From Ornithinicoccus sp045032955 (GTDB lineage Bacteria; Actinomycetota; Actinomycetes; Actinomycetales; Dermatophilaceae): a stretch of 64,000 bases of DNA. Positions 49,532 to 57,120 of the stretch are shown here, piece by piece (the stretch's first letter is position 1; each line of letters begins with the position of its first letter). A model generated the notes under the pieces. The model was not told the DNA's origin, did no database searches, and worked only from the letters and a program-made list of their open reading frames with translations. The stretch covers positions 496,001 through 560,000 of the forward strand of contig NZ_JBJFZU010000002.1 in NCBI RefSeq assembly GCF_045032955.1, given 5' to 3'. The position numbers were made by a program, and so were the translations under genes.

Positions 49532-51289
49532 ATGGGCCAGGGGGAGGGGAGCCCGGCCCGGGGCGCGCGCGCCCTGCTGACGGTCGCGGCGCTGGCGGTG
49601 GCGCTGGCCGCGGCCGACACGTACGTGGTGGTGCTGGCGCTCACCGACATGATGGCCGGCGTCGGGGTCGGTATCGAGTCGCTGCAGCGGGGCACCCCGA
49701 TCATCTCCGGCTTCCTGCTCGGCTACATCGCCGTCCTGCCGCTCATCGGCCGGGTCAGCGACCTCGTCGACCGACGGCGGATCCTGCTCTGGTGCCTGGT
49801 CATCTTCGTCATCGGGTCCGCAGTGACCGCGGTGGCCGTGGAGCTGCCGGTCATGGTCGGTGGCCGGTTCCTGCAGGGCCTCGGCGGCGGCGGCCTCGTG
49901 CCGGCGACCCTCGCCCTGGTTGCGGACCTCTGGCCACCCGGCCGGCGAGGTATGCCGCTGGGCGTGGTGGGCGCGGTCCAGGAGATGGGGTCGGTGCTGG
50001 GGCCGCTGCTGGGGGCCCTGGTGCTGGCCGTCACCGGCTGGCGGGAGATCTTCTGGCTCAACGTCGTGCTGGGCCTGCTGGCGCTGGTCGGGGTGGCGAT
50101 CATCCGCCCCGTCGCGTCCACGGACAAGACCGTCCGCACCCCACCCACGGCCGACCCGGCCACCCACCACGACCGGCGTTCCCGCGTGCTGACCGCGACG
50201 GCATACCTGCTGGCGGTGCTGGCGGCCGCGCTCTGGACGCTGGCGCTGTGGGCGCCCGAGGTGCTGACCACCTCGATCGAGCTCGGGGCGCCGTTCGTGC
50301 CGCTGGACCCCGCCTCCGGCTCGCGGGTGGCGACCCCGGTCGGCGTCGCGGCCGCAGTGACGACCCTGCTGCTGGGCGTCGTCACACTGCCGCGGTGGCT
50401 GCCGCTGCTGCTGCGCGCCGACCTCCTCGGTGCGGTGCTGCTCGCGGTGGCGCTCGGCTCGCTGGTGCTGACGTTCTCCACCGCGAACCCGGAGACCGAG
50501 GTGCTCGGGCCGTGGGGGGTGTGGCTGCTGCCGCTCGGCGTGCTCGCCACGGTCGCCTTCCTGCTGCGTCAGCGTCTCGCCGCGCACCCGCTCATCCCGA
50601 GCGGCGTGGTCCGCGCCCGTGTCTGGCCCGCGCTCGGGGTCAGCGTGCTGGTCGGCGCCGCGATCGTGGCCGTCGTCGTCGACGTGCCGCTGCTCTCCCG
50701 CCTCACCCAGGGCACCGACGAGACCGACGCGGCGCTGGTGCTGGTCCGGTTCCTGGTCGCGGTGCCGGTCGGTGCGCTGCTCGGTGGCTGGCTGCTGCGC
50801 CGCGTCGGGCCGGCGCTGGTCGCCGCGCCCGGGCTCGCCGTGGCAGCGGTCTCGATCCTGGCGATGGCGCGCTGGGACCGGGCCTCGCTGGACGACCTGA
50901 CCGTGACCACGCTCGCCCTCGCCGGGGCCGGGCTCGGCGTCGGCCTGGCGATCGCGCCGGTCAACGACGCGGCCCTCGCCGACGCCCGGGAGGACGCGCA
51001 CGGCACGGTGAGCTCGCTGGTCGTGGTCGCGCGGATGGTCGGCATGGTCGTCGGGCTGGCACTGCTCACCGCGATCGGTCTGCGCAGCTTCCACACCGAG
51101 GTCGGCCGGCTCGCGGACCCGACCGACAGCGACGCCCTGCTCGACGCGGCCGTGGTCCAGGTGCAGACGGTGCTGACCGGGGCGGGGTATGCCGCCGCCC
51201 TCGCCGCGGTCCTCGCCCTGGCGCTGGGCTTCCGGGCGGTGGGCCGGGACGCCCGCGAGGTCCGTTCCGCAGGCGGCGCCCAGGTCTAG
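49532..51289 (+). CDS. P55-like MFS transporter (14-TM DHA2 type)
   Basis: This 585-residue membrane protein has about 14 membrane helices. Its N terminus (AADTYVVVLALTDMMAGVGVG, then FLLGYIAVLPLIGRVSDLVDRR) closely recalls mycobacterial P55/Rv1410c, which works with LprG in exporting triacylglycerol-type lipids and some drugs. Motif C-like VVGAVQEMGSVLGPLLGALV is present. It directly follows the LprG-like gene, supporting a joint lipid or drug export role. Its end overlaps the convergent DinB gene by 4 bp. Confidence 0.82.
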   Translation: MGQGEGSPARGARALLTVAALAVALAAADTYVVVLALTDMMAGVGVGIESLQRGTPIISGFLLGYIAVLPLIGRVSDLVDRRRILLWCLVIFVIGSAVTAVAVELPVMVGGRFLQGLGGGGLVPATLALVADLWPPGRRGMPLGVVGAVQEMGSVLGPLLGALVLAVTGWREIFWLNVVLGLLALVGVAIIRPVASTDKTVRTPPTADPATHHDRRSRVLTATAYLLAVLAAALWTLALWAPEVLTTSIELGAPFVPLDPASGSRVATPVGVAAAVTTLLLGVVTLPRWLPLLLRADLLGAVLLAVALGSLVLTFSTANPETEVLGPWGVWLLPLGVLATVAFLLRQRLAAHPLIPSGVVRARVWPALGVSVLVGAAIVAVVVDVPLLSRLTQGTDETDAALVLVRFLVAVPVGALLGGWLLRRVGPALVAAPGLAVAAVSILAMARWDRASLDDLTVTTLALAGAGLGVGLAIAPVNDAALADAREDAHGTVSSLVVVARMVGMVVGLALLTAIGLRSFHTEVGRLADPTDSDALLDAAVVQVQTVLTGAGYAAALAAVLALALGFRAVGRDAREVRSAGGAQV

Positions 51290-51777
51290 GGCCTGCGCGC
51301 GAGGATCTGCTCCCGCAGGATGTCGGCGTGCCCGCAGTGCTGGGCCAGCTCCCGCAGCACGTGCATGAGGACCCAGCGCAACGGCAGCGGGCCGCGACGG
51401 TTGCCGGGCAGGGTGTGGTCGAGGTCGAGGCTCTCGATCGCCCGCCGGGAGGCCCGCACCGCGTCGGCGTAGTCCGCCAGGACCGAGGCGATCGTGTCGT
51501 CCTGTGTGAGGACGAAGGACTCGTCCGGGTGCTCCGGTATGCCGATCGCGGCCCGCGACGCCCCGGTCACGGCCTGCACGAACCACACCTTTTCCACGAA
51601 GGTCGCGTGCTTGACGAGTCCCAGGAGGGTCGTCCGTGAGGGCACCAGCCTGGCCCGGGCCTCCTCCTCGTCCAGCCCGTCCAGGCTGGCGGCGAGCAGG
51701 GCCCGGTGCTGGTCGACGAACGCCCGCAGCTGGGCACCCGCCTCCGCATGGTGCAGGTCGGGGTCGGCGGGCGGCAT
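51286..51777 (-). CDS. DinB-family protein (DUF664-like)
   Basis: This 163-residue four-helix-bundle protein belongs to the DinB/DUF664 superfamily of possible thiol-dependent transferases. It contains LRAFVDQHRALLAASLDGL, TTLLGLVKHATFVEKVWF and the C-terminal LRWVLMHVLRELAQHCGHADILRE, with histidines that could bind a metal. I rejected a 54-residue longer form because its extra N terminus is only the translation of the adjacent 22-bp repeats. TACCGT six bases upstream of the ATG at 51777 supports the short form. Confidence 0.85.
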   Translation of the reverse strand: MPPADPDLHHAEAGAQLRAFVDQHRALLAASLDGLDEEEARARLVPSRTTLLGLVKHATFVEKVWFVQAVTGASRAAIGIPEHPDESFVLTQDDTIASVLADYADAVRASRRAIESLDLDHTLPGNRRGPLPLRWVLMHVLRELAQHCGHADILREQILARRP

Positions 51778-51783
51778 ACCGTC

Positions 51784-51789
51784 ACGGTA
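51784..51789 (-). promoter_or_regulatory. -10 element TACCGT, leaderless start at 51777
   Basis: On the minus strand TACCGT is followed by 6 nt and the ATG of the DinB-family gene. The 22-bp array begins 10 bp behind it. Confidence 0.55.
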
Positions 51790-51799
51790 GTGGTGGACG

Positions 51800-51930
51800 G
51801 CAGCACGAGACGTCCGGTCGGGCACGACGAGACGCTCGGTCGGGCAGCACGAGACGCTCGGTCCGGCACGACGAGACGTCCGGTCGGGCACGACGAGACG
51901 TCCGGATGGGCACTCCGGCGCGCTCGGTGG
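51800..51930. repeat. 22-bp tandem repeat array between two divergent leaderless genes
   Basis: Five exact 22-bp units start at 51800, 51822, 51844, 51866 and 51888, with a degenerate sixth ending at 51930. Most read GCACGACGAGACG followed by TCCGGTCGG, varying mainly at GTCC/GCTC. The array fills the gap between the -10 of the DinB gene and the -10 of the HhH-GPD gene. The unit ends resemble the repeats at 12299 and 48703. Confidence 0.88.
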
Positions 51931-51938
51931 GATCGGCA

Positions 51939-51944
51939 TACCCT
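51939..51944 (+). promoter_or_regulatory. -10 element TACCCT, leaderless start at 51951
   Basis: TACCCT, within GGCATACCCT, is followed by 6 nt and the ATG of the HhH-GPD gene. The same arrangement recurs at 57929. Confidence 0.6.
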
Positions 51945-51950
51945 GGGTGC

Positions 51951-52529
51951 ATGAGCACGCTCCACCTCGTCGGCGAGGCCGAGGCCGACCGCATCCTCTC
52001 CGAGCACCCCTTCGCGCTGCTGACCGGCATGCTGCTGGACCAGCAGATCCCGATGGAGGTCGCCTTCGACGGCCCCCGCAAGATCCTCGAGCGCCTCGGG
52101 TCGCTGGACCCGGTGACGATCGCCGCCACCGACCCGGAGGAGTTCATCGCGCTGTGCGCCACGCCGCCCTCGGTGCACCGGTTCCCGAAGTCCATGGGCC
52201 AGCGGGTGCACGACCTCGCCGCCGCCGTGGTCCAGGACTACGACGGGGACACGGAGGCGATCTGGACCGAGGGCGGCCCGGACGGCGCCGAGATCCTGAA
52301 GCGGCTCAAGGCGCTGCCCGGCTACGGGGACCAGAAGGCCAGGATCTTCCTCGCCCTGCTCGGCAAGCAGCGGGGGCTGCAGGCTGAGGGGTGGCGCCAG
52401 GCCGCCGGTGACTACGGGCAGGACGGCGTGCACATGTCGATCGCCGACGTCACCAGCGCCGAGTCGTTGCAGCAGGTCAGGGCCTACAAGAAGGAGAAGA
52501 AGGCGGCCGCGAAGGCCGCCAGGGCGTGA
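51951..52529 (+). CDS. HhH-GPD-type base-excision repair protein
   Basis: This 192-residue protein resembles small actinobacterial HhH-GPD DNA glycosylase-like proteins. It has ILSEHPFALLTGMLLDQQIPMEVAFDGP, then VHRFPKSMGQRVHDLAAAVV and LKALPGYGDQKARIFLALLGKQRG, where LPGYGDQKA is the helix-hairpin-helix. Family members probably excise damaged bases, though this group lacks biochemical data. A lysine/alanine-rich tail ends the protein. The start follows TACCCT by 6 nt, and the stop overlaps the MFS gene in GTGA. Confidence 0.87.
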   Translation: MSTLHLVGEAEADRILSEHPFALLTGMLLDQQIPMEVAFDGPRKILERLGSLDPVTIAATDPEEFIALCATPPSVHRFPKSMGQRVHDLAAAVVQDYDGDTEAIWTEGGPDGAEILKRLKALPGYGDQKARIFLALLGKQRGLQAEGWRQAAGDYGQDGVHMSIADVTSAESLQQVRAYKKEKKAAAKAARA

Positions 52530-53737
52530 CCGCCGCGGTCCCCCACCCCGACGGACGTCTCGAGCCTCCCGTCCAGGGGTCCGTCTGGACCGTCCCGGGG
52601 ATGCTGGCCATCGCCGTGGTCGCCCTCACCGGATTCTCCGGCTACGCCGCCCTGCTGCCGGTCGCGCCGCTGTGGGCGGTCGAGGGTGGCGCCGACAGCG
52701 CCGGTGCCGGACTGGTCAACTTCGTGCTGCTCGGGACGACCGTCGCCACCCAGTTCGCCGTCCCGTGGTCGATCGGCCGGGTGGGATGGGCCCGGGTGCT
52801 GTCGCTGGGGATGGTCCTCCTGGGCGTCCCCTCGCTGCTGCACCTGCTCAGCGACACCCTGCTGGTCACCCTCCTCCTCTCGGCGGCCCGGGGAGTGGGC
52901 TTCGGAATCCTCACCGTCGCCGCCAACGCGGCGGCCGTCCTGCTGGTGACCCCGGAGCGACGAGGTGCTGCCGTGGGCGCCTACTCGGCCGCGCTGTCGG
53001 TGCCCAACGTCGTCTTCATGCCCCTGGGGGCCTGGGTGGCCCAGGCGTGGGGCTTCGTCCCCGCCTTCGCGGCCGGGGCGATACCGCTGCTCGGCATCCC
53101 GGCCTGCATCGTGGTCGCCCGTCACCTCCCGGACCGCTCGACCCGCCAGCCCGGTGGCCCGTCCGACGAGACCGCCATGGGGGCCGGCACCGCGGCGGCG
53201 ATGCTGCGACCGACCCTGATCCTGCTGGCCGTCACCCTGGCCGGTGGCGCCGTCATCACCTTCACCCCTCAGCTGGTCGCGCTGCCGTGGCTCTCTGCGG
53301 CAGGGCTCATGGCGATGGGCCTGGTCTCGGCGATCGCCCGATGGCGGATCGGGGGGTTGACCGACCGGATCGGCGTGGATCGCCTGGTCGCGCCGTTCGT
53401 GGTCCTGACGGTGCTCGTCCTGGCCGCCTTCGCCTGGGTGGTGCGCGAACCCGTCACCTCCGGGCAGGCAACCGTCTGGATCCTCACCTGCGCGCTCCTG
53501 GGCCTGTGCTACGGCGGGCTCCAGAACCTCACCATGCTGCAGGCCTTCGCCGCAGCGGGGCCTCGACGGATCGGCGCCGCCAGCGCCGTCTGGAACGCCG
53601 GTTTCGACGCCGGCACGGCCTGCGGGGCCCTGCTCGTCGGAACGGTGGCCGTCGGCGCGGGCTTCGGGGTCGGGATGGCGGTCACCGCCGGACTCTGTCT
53701 GCTCACCGTGCCTCTGGCGCTGGTCCGCAGGCGCTAG
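52526..53737 (+). CDS. MFS transporter
   Basis: This 403-residue permease has about 12 membrane segments. The N half contains FSGYAALLPVAPLWAVEGGA and IGRVGWARVLSLG, a degenerate motif A, followed by RGVGFGILTVAANAAAVLL. The C half has GGLTDRIGVDRL. It resembles CynX/YfcJ-type exporters without a clear substrate. It is translationally coupled to the repair gene and converges with the ExoIII gene with a 4-bp overlap. Confidence 0.83.
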   Translation: MTAAVPHPDGRLEPPVQGSVWTVPGMLAIAVVALTGFSGYAALLPVAPLWAVEGGADSAGAGLVNFVLLGTTVATQFAVPWSIGRVGWARVLSLGMVLLGVPSLLHLLSDTLLVTLLLSAARGVGFGILTVAANAAAVLLVTPERRGAAVGAYSAALSVPNVVFMPLGAWVAQAWGFVPAFAAGAIPLLGIPACIVVARHLPDRSTRQPGGPSDETAMGAGTAAAMLRPTLILLAVTLAGGAVITFTPQLVALPWLSAAGLMAMGLVSAIARWRIGGLTDRIGVDRLVAPFVVLTVLVLAAFAWVVREPVTSGQATVWILTCALLGLCYGGLQNLTMLQAFAAAGPRRIGAASAVWNAGFDAGTACGALLVGTVAVGAGFGVGMAVTAGLCLLTVPLALVRRR

Positions 53738-54531
53738 GGGCGGTCGGCCAGGTCGACGACGACCGGGGCGTGGTCGCTCGCGCCCTTCCCCTTGCGCTCC
53801 TCACGGTCGATGAACGCGCCCTCCACCCGGGCCGCCAGGGCGGGCGAGCCGAGGCAGAAGTCGATCCGCATGCCGCGGCGCTTCGGGAACGACAGCTGGG
53901 TGTAGTCCCAGTAGGTGAAGGTCCCGGGCTCAGAGGTGTGGGGCCGCACCACGTCGGCGTACCCCGCGTCCAGCACCGCCCGGAAGGCCGCCCGCTCCGG
54001 CTCACTGGTATGCGTCCGGCCCTCGAAGTAGGACACCGACCAGACGTCGTCGTCGGTGGGGGCGATGTTCCAGTCGCCGGTCAGCGCCACCTGCGCGTCC
54101 GAGTCCGCAGTGAGCCAGCCACCGGCCGCCGTCCGCAGCTCCTCCAGCCAGCGGAGCTTGTAGTCCAGGTGCGGGTCGTCGAGCGCCCGTCCGTTGGGCA
54201 CGTACAGGCTCCACACCTGCACCCCCGCGCAGGTGGCACCGATCGCCCGGGCCTCCACCACGCTCGGGTCGCCCCACCCCGGCTGCCCGGGGAAGCCCAC
54301 CTGGACGTCCTCCAGGCCCACGCGGCTGATAAGGGCCACCCCGTTCCACTGGTTCAGCCCGGTGTGCGCCACCTGGTAGCCGGCCGACTCCAGCGGTAGC
54401 AGCGGGAACTGGTCGTCGCGGCACTTGGTCTCCTGCAACGCCAGGACGTCGACGTCGTGCCGCTCCAGGAAGCCCACCACCCGGTCCAGGCGGGAGCGGA
54501 TGCTGTTGCAGTTCCAGGTCGCGATACGCAC
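53734..54531 (-). CDS. xth: Exodeoxyribonuclease III (AP endonuclease)
   Basis: This 265-residue enzyme cleaves DNA at abasic sites and degrades 3' ends. Motifs of the family are all visible: RIATWNCNSIRSRL, LQETKCRDDQFP with metal ligand Glu34, WSLYVPNGR, VALTGDWNIAPTDDDVW, the tyrosine/tryptophan stretch FTYWDYTQLSFPKRRGMRIDF, and GASDHAPVVVDL. The GTG start follows TAGGGT by 6 nt. It lies among other repair genes (HhH-GPD at 51951, endonuclease IV at 57121). Confidence 0.95.
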   Translation of the reverse strand: MRIATWNCNSIRSRLDRVVGFLERHDVDVLALQETKCRDDQFPLLPLESAGYQVAHTGLNQWNGVALISRVGLEDVQVGFPGQPGWGDPSVVEARAIGATCAGVQVWSLYVPNGRALDDPHLDYKLRWLEELRTAAGGWLTADSDAQVALTGDWNIAPTDDDVWSVSYFEGRTHTSEPERAAFRAVLDAGYADVVRPHTSEPGTFTYWDYTQLSFPKRRGMRIDFCLGSPALAARVEGAFIDREERKGKGASDHAPVVVDLADRP

Positions 54532-54537
54532 CGGGTC

Positions 54538-54543
54538 ACCCTA
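54538..54543 (-). promoter_or_regulatory. -10 element TAGGGT, leaderless start at 54531
   Basis: On the minus strand TAGGGT is followed by 6 nt and the GTG start of the ExoIII gene. Confidence 0.55.
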
Positions 54544-54663
54544 AGCGCCGCCCTGGACATCCGCAGGACCCGGCCGCGCCGAACACCCACCGACAGGAGA
54601 CACAGCCACCGCACAGGTCGCGCTGGAAGTCTCGGAGCCCGAACCGAGAGTGAGGTGGCCGTC

Positions 54664-55128
54664 ATGGTCATGGGACTGCCGGCACACCCGTTGCTCGTGC
54701 ACTTCGCGATCGTGCTGCTGCTGCTGGCCGCAGGCGCCCAGATCCTGGCGGTACTTCTCGCGCGTTTCCGCCGCTGGTTCGGCTGGGGCCTGCCGGTGCT
54801 GGGGGTAGTGAGCGCGGTGCTGGTGCGGCTCACCCAGAGCGCCGGCGACGACCTGCTGACGACCGGCACCGTGCCGGCCACCGACCTGCTGTCCGAGCAC
54901 GGTATGTGGGGGGTGCGCGCAGGCTGGGCCGGCATCGTCCTGGGGGTGGTCACGGTCCTGTACTGGGCGCTGACCTCCGAGTGGGGCCGGGAGCGGCTGA
55001 CCGGCCGCTGGCCGTCCTGGGTGCGGGTCGTCGTCTCCGTGCTCGCGGTGCTGGCCGCGGTGGCGGCGATCGTCACCGTGACCCTGGCAGGGCATACCGG
55101 CTCCTCCTCCGTGTGGGGCAGCCGCTGA
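54664..55128 (+). CDS. DUF2231-like membrane protein
   Basis: This 154-residue protein has four membrane helices and begins MVMGLPAHPLLVHFAIVLLLLA, the opening typical of DUF2231 proteins (G-x-P-x-H-P-x-x-V-H-F). Conserved histidines at about residues 8 and 13 could bind heme or metal. The family function is unknown, though some members associate with redox proteins. A gaggtgg Shine-Dalgarno site supports the ATG at 54664; the ATG two codons later is an alternative. Confidence 0.75.
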   Translation: MVMGLPAHPLLVHFAIVLLLLAAGAQILAVLLARFRRWFGWGLPVLGVVSAVLVRLTQSAGDDLLTTGTVPATDLLSEHGMWGVRAGWAGIVLGVVTVLYWALTSEWGRERLTGRWPSWVRVVVSVLAVLAAVAAIVTVTLAGHTGSSSVWGSR

Positions 55129-55187
55129 CCCCGGGCCGTCAGCCGCGGCCGCCCGGTGTTGGCAGGCCGGTTTGATTTTGGAGCATA

Positions 55188-55202
55188 GAACGATAATGAT
55201 TC
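55188..55202 (+). promoter_or_regulatory. Possible Zur operator overlapping the aztD-like promoter
   Basis: GAACGATAATGATTC is an imperfect dyad (10 of 14 pairing positions) containing ATAATGATT, similar to actinobacterial zinc-uptake regulator sites. It overlaps GATAAT, a good -10, just upstream of the ATG at 55208. It is AT-rich in a GC-rich region. Confidence 0.5.
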
Positions 55203-55207
55203 CCACT

Positions 55208-56665
55208 ATGCGAACGAAGACGACCCCTCTCATCCTTGCCCTGACCTCGGCCACCCTGCTGGCGGCGTGCGGTCCCACCTCCTCCGACGACGCCGGTGAC
55301 GGCAACGCCCCCGCGGGTGGCAGCAGCGACGGCGGCACCACCCAGACCGCCGACGCCGGCGACGCCGCGAGCGAGACCGACCCGGCCGGCACCTCCGACG
55401 GCGCCGCCGGGACCGGGAGCGCCGACGAGGCCGCGGAGACCCACGAGTCGGCCGGCCCGTCCCCCCGGTTGGCGCTGACCTACGACGGCGGGGTCATGGT
55501 GCTGGACGCCCTCGACCTCGAGGTGGAGGGTGACTTCCCGGCGGAGGGCTTCACCCGGCTGAACCCCGCCGGTGACGGTCGCCACATGCTGCTGACCGAG
55601 GGCGAGAGCTTCCGGCTGCTGGATGCCGGCACCTGGAGCGAGCCGCACGGCAATCACGACCACAGCTACACCACCGCGCCGACGCTGACCGACCAGCGGG
55701 TCGAGGGAAGCCACCCCGGCCACGCCGTCGCGCACGGCGGCCGCACGGCGCTCTACTTCGACGGCGCGGGCCGCATCGACCTCCTGGACCCGGCCACCCT
55801 GGACATCGAGACGTCCATCGACGTGGACGAGGCCCACCACGGCGTCGCGGTGATGCTCGAGGACGGCGCCATGCTCGAGACCGTGGGCACCGAGGACGAG
55901 CGCACCGGGGCCAGGGTCCTCGACGCGAACGGGGACGAGCTGGCGAGCACGGACGAGTGCCCGGGCGTGCACGGGGAGGCCACCGCAGAGGGCGGCGCCG
56001 TGGTCCTAGGCTGCGAGGACGGTCTGGTGGTCTTAGCGGACGGGGCGTTCACCAAGATCTCGTCCCCGGACGACTACGGCCGCATCGGCAACCAGGCCGG
56101 CTCCGAGCTGTCCCCGGTCGTGCTGGGCGACTACAAGTCCGACCCTGACGCCGAGCTCGAGCGTCCCGAGCAGGTCAGCCTGACCGACACCGCGACCGGT
56201 GAGCTGCAGCTGGTCGACCTCGGCACCTCCTACTCCTTCCGCTCGCTCGCGCGCGGCCCGCAGGGGGAGGCGCTGGTGCTCGGCACCGACGGGGAGCTGC
56301 ACGTCATCGACCCTGCCTCCGGCGAGGTGACCCAGGAGCTCCCCGTCGTCGAGGAGTGGACCGAGCCGACGGAGTGGCAGCAGCCGCGCCCGACGCTCTT
56401 CGTCATGGGCCAGTTCGGCTACGTCACCGAGCCCGCCACCCAGGAGCTGCACGTCGTCGACCTCGACGCCATGGAGATCATCGACAGCGCGGAGCTGCCG
56501 CAGGTGCCCAACGAGATCTCCGGGGTCAGCGGCCGGGACGAGGCCGCGGGCTCCCACTCCGAGGACGAGCACGGCGACGAGGACCACGGTGACGAGGACC
56601 ACGAAGGTCACGACCATGGTGACGAGGAGCACAGCGACGAGGACCACGAGGGTCACGACCACTGA
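55208..56665 (+). CDS. aztD: AztD-like zinc-binding beta-propeller lipoprotein
   Basis: This 485-residue lipoprotein (TLLAAC, Cys21) resembles AztD, a metallochaperone that hands zinc to the AztC binding protein. An acidic Gly/Ala/Thr-rich spacer runs to about residue 85. A beta-propeller follows with histidine-rich loops (EPHGNHDHSYTTAP, GSHPGHAVAHGG, EAHHGVAV, CPGVHGEATAEGG). The C-terminal tail of about 35 residues is almost entirely His, Asp, Glu and Gly. No aztABC genes are adjacent. The ATG at 55208 was chosen over upstream in-frame codons because the signal peptide starts there and the promoter overlaps the rest. Confidence 0.8.
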   Translation: MRTKTTPLILALTSATLLAACGPTSSDDAGDGNAPAGGSSDGGTTQTADAGDAASETDPAGTSDGAAGTGSADEAAETHESAGPSPRLALTYDGGVMVLDALDLEVEGDFPAEGFTRLNPAGDGRHMLLTEGESFRLLDAGTWSEPHGNHDHSYTTAPTLTDQRVEGSHPGHAVAHGGRTALYFDGAGRIDLLDPATLDIETSIDVDEAHHGVAVMLEDGAMLETVGTEDERTGARVLDANGDELASTDECPGVHGEATAEGGAVVLGCEDGLVVLADGAFTKISSPDDYGRIGNQAGSELSPVVLGDYKSDPDAELERPEQVSLTDTATGELQLVDLGTSYSFRSLARGPQGEALVLGTDGELHVIDPASGEVTQELPVVEEWTEPTEWQQPRPTLFVMGQFGYVTEPATQELHVVDLDAMEIIDSAELPQVPNEISGVSGRDEAAGSHSEDEHGDEDHGDEDHEGHDHGDEEHSDEDHEGHDH

Positions 56666-57076
56666 TCAGGGGCGGGTGATCCCCCGCACCGCTCTCAGGT
56701 ATGCCGCCCGCACGGCCGGGGCAGCCAGCGCCGCGACGGCGTCGGGCACCCCGGTCACGGCATACGTCTGCTCCCACCGGATCCGGGTGTCCGCCCCGGC
56801 CGGCCGCAGGGTCGCCACCAGGCTGCCGGTCAACGGCGACCCGACCTTCTCGACGACGGCCCGGTGCGGCGGCCCCCAGGACCGGACGACCATGTCGTCG
56901 TCGAAGCCGAGCGGTCCCACCCCGGTCCGGGCGGTGAACCGGGCACCCGGGCCGAGCGGCTCACCGGTGGTCGTGGTGAGCGGAATCGCCGCGGTATGCC
57001 GGTCCAGGTCCCACAGCCGGGCCCACACCTGCTCGGGCGGTCCGGGGACCAGGACGTCGAACCAGAAGGAGGCCAC
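56666..57076 (-). CDS. SRPBCC family protein
   Basis: This 136-residue protein has the SRPBCC fold: a first strand ASFWFDVLV, PPEQVWARLWDLDRHTAAIPLTTTTG, then GARFTARTGVGPLGFDDDMVV and a C-terminal helix. Such proteins are often polyketide cyclase/dehydrase-like, with unknown ligand. TAGTCT lies 6 nt before the GTG start. It converges on aztD with no gap and diverges from the endonuclease IV gene with a 44-bp shared promoter region. Confidence 0.75.
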   Translation of the reverse strand: MASFWFDVLVPGPPEQVWARLWDLDRHTAAIPLTTTTGEPLGPGARFTARTGVGPLGFDDDMVVRSWGPPHRAVVEKVGSPLTGSLVATLRPAGADTRIRWEQTYAVTGVPDAVAALAAPAVRAAYLRAVRGITRP

Positions 57077-57082
57077 GCCTCC

Positions 57083-57088
57083 AGACTA
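57083..57088 (-). promoter_or_regulatory. -10 element TAGTCT, leaderless start at 57076
   Basis: On the minus strand TAGTCT is followed by 6 nt (GGAGGC) and the GTG start. The spacer itself resembles a Shine-Dalgarno site but abuts the start codon. Confidence 0.45.
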
Positions 57089-57108
57089 GGCCTGTCGCCG
57101 CTGCTGCC

Positions 57109-57114
57109 TACGAT
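57109..57114 (+). promoter_or_regulatory. -10 element TACGAT, leaderless start at 57121
   Basis: TACGAT is followed by 6 nt and the ATG of the endonuclease IV gene. Only 20 bp separate it from the opposing -10 at 57083-57088. Confidence 0.55.
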
Positions 57115-57120
57115 GACCTC

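Noticed and set aside
51800..51930. CRISPR array
   Set aside because: Units of 22 bp abut directly with no spacers, and no cas genes are present.
51778..51939. A 54-residue N-terminal extension of the DinB-family protein
   Set aside because: The extension is just the translated 22-bp repeat array, and a TACCGT -10 element sits 6 nt before the internal ATG at 51777.
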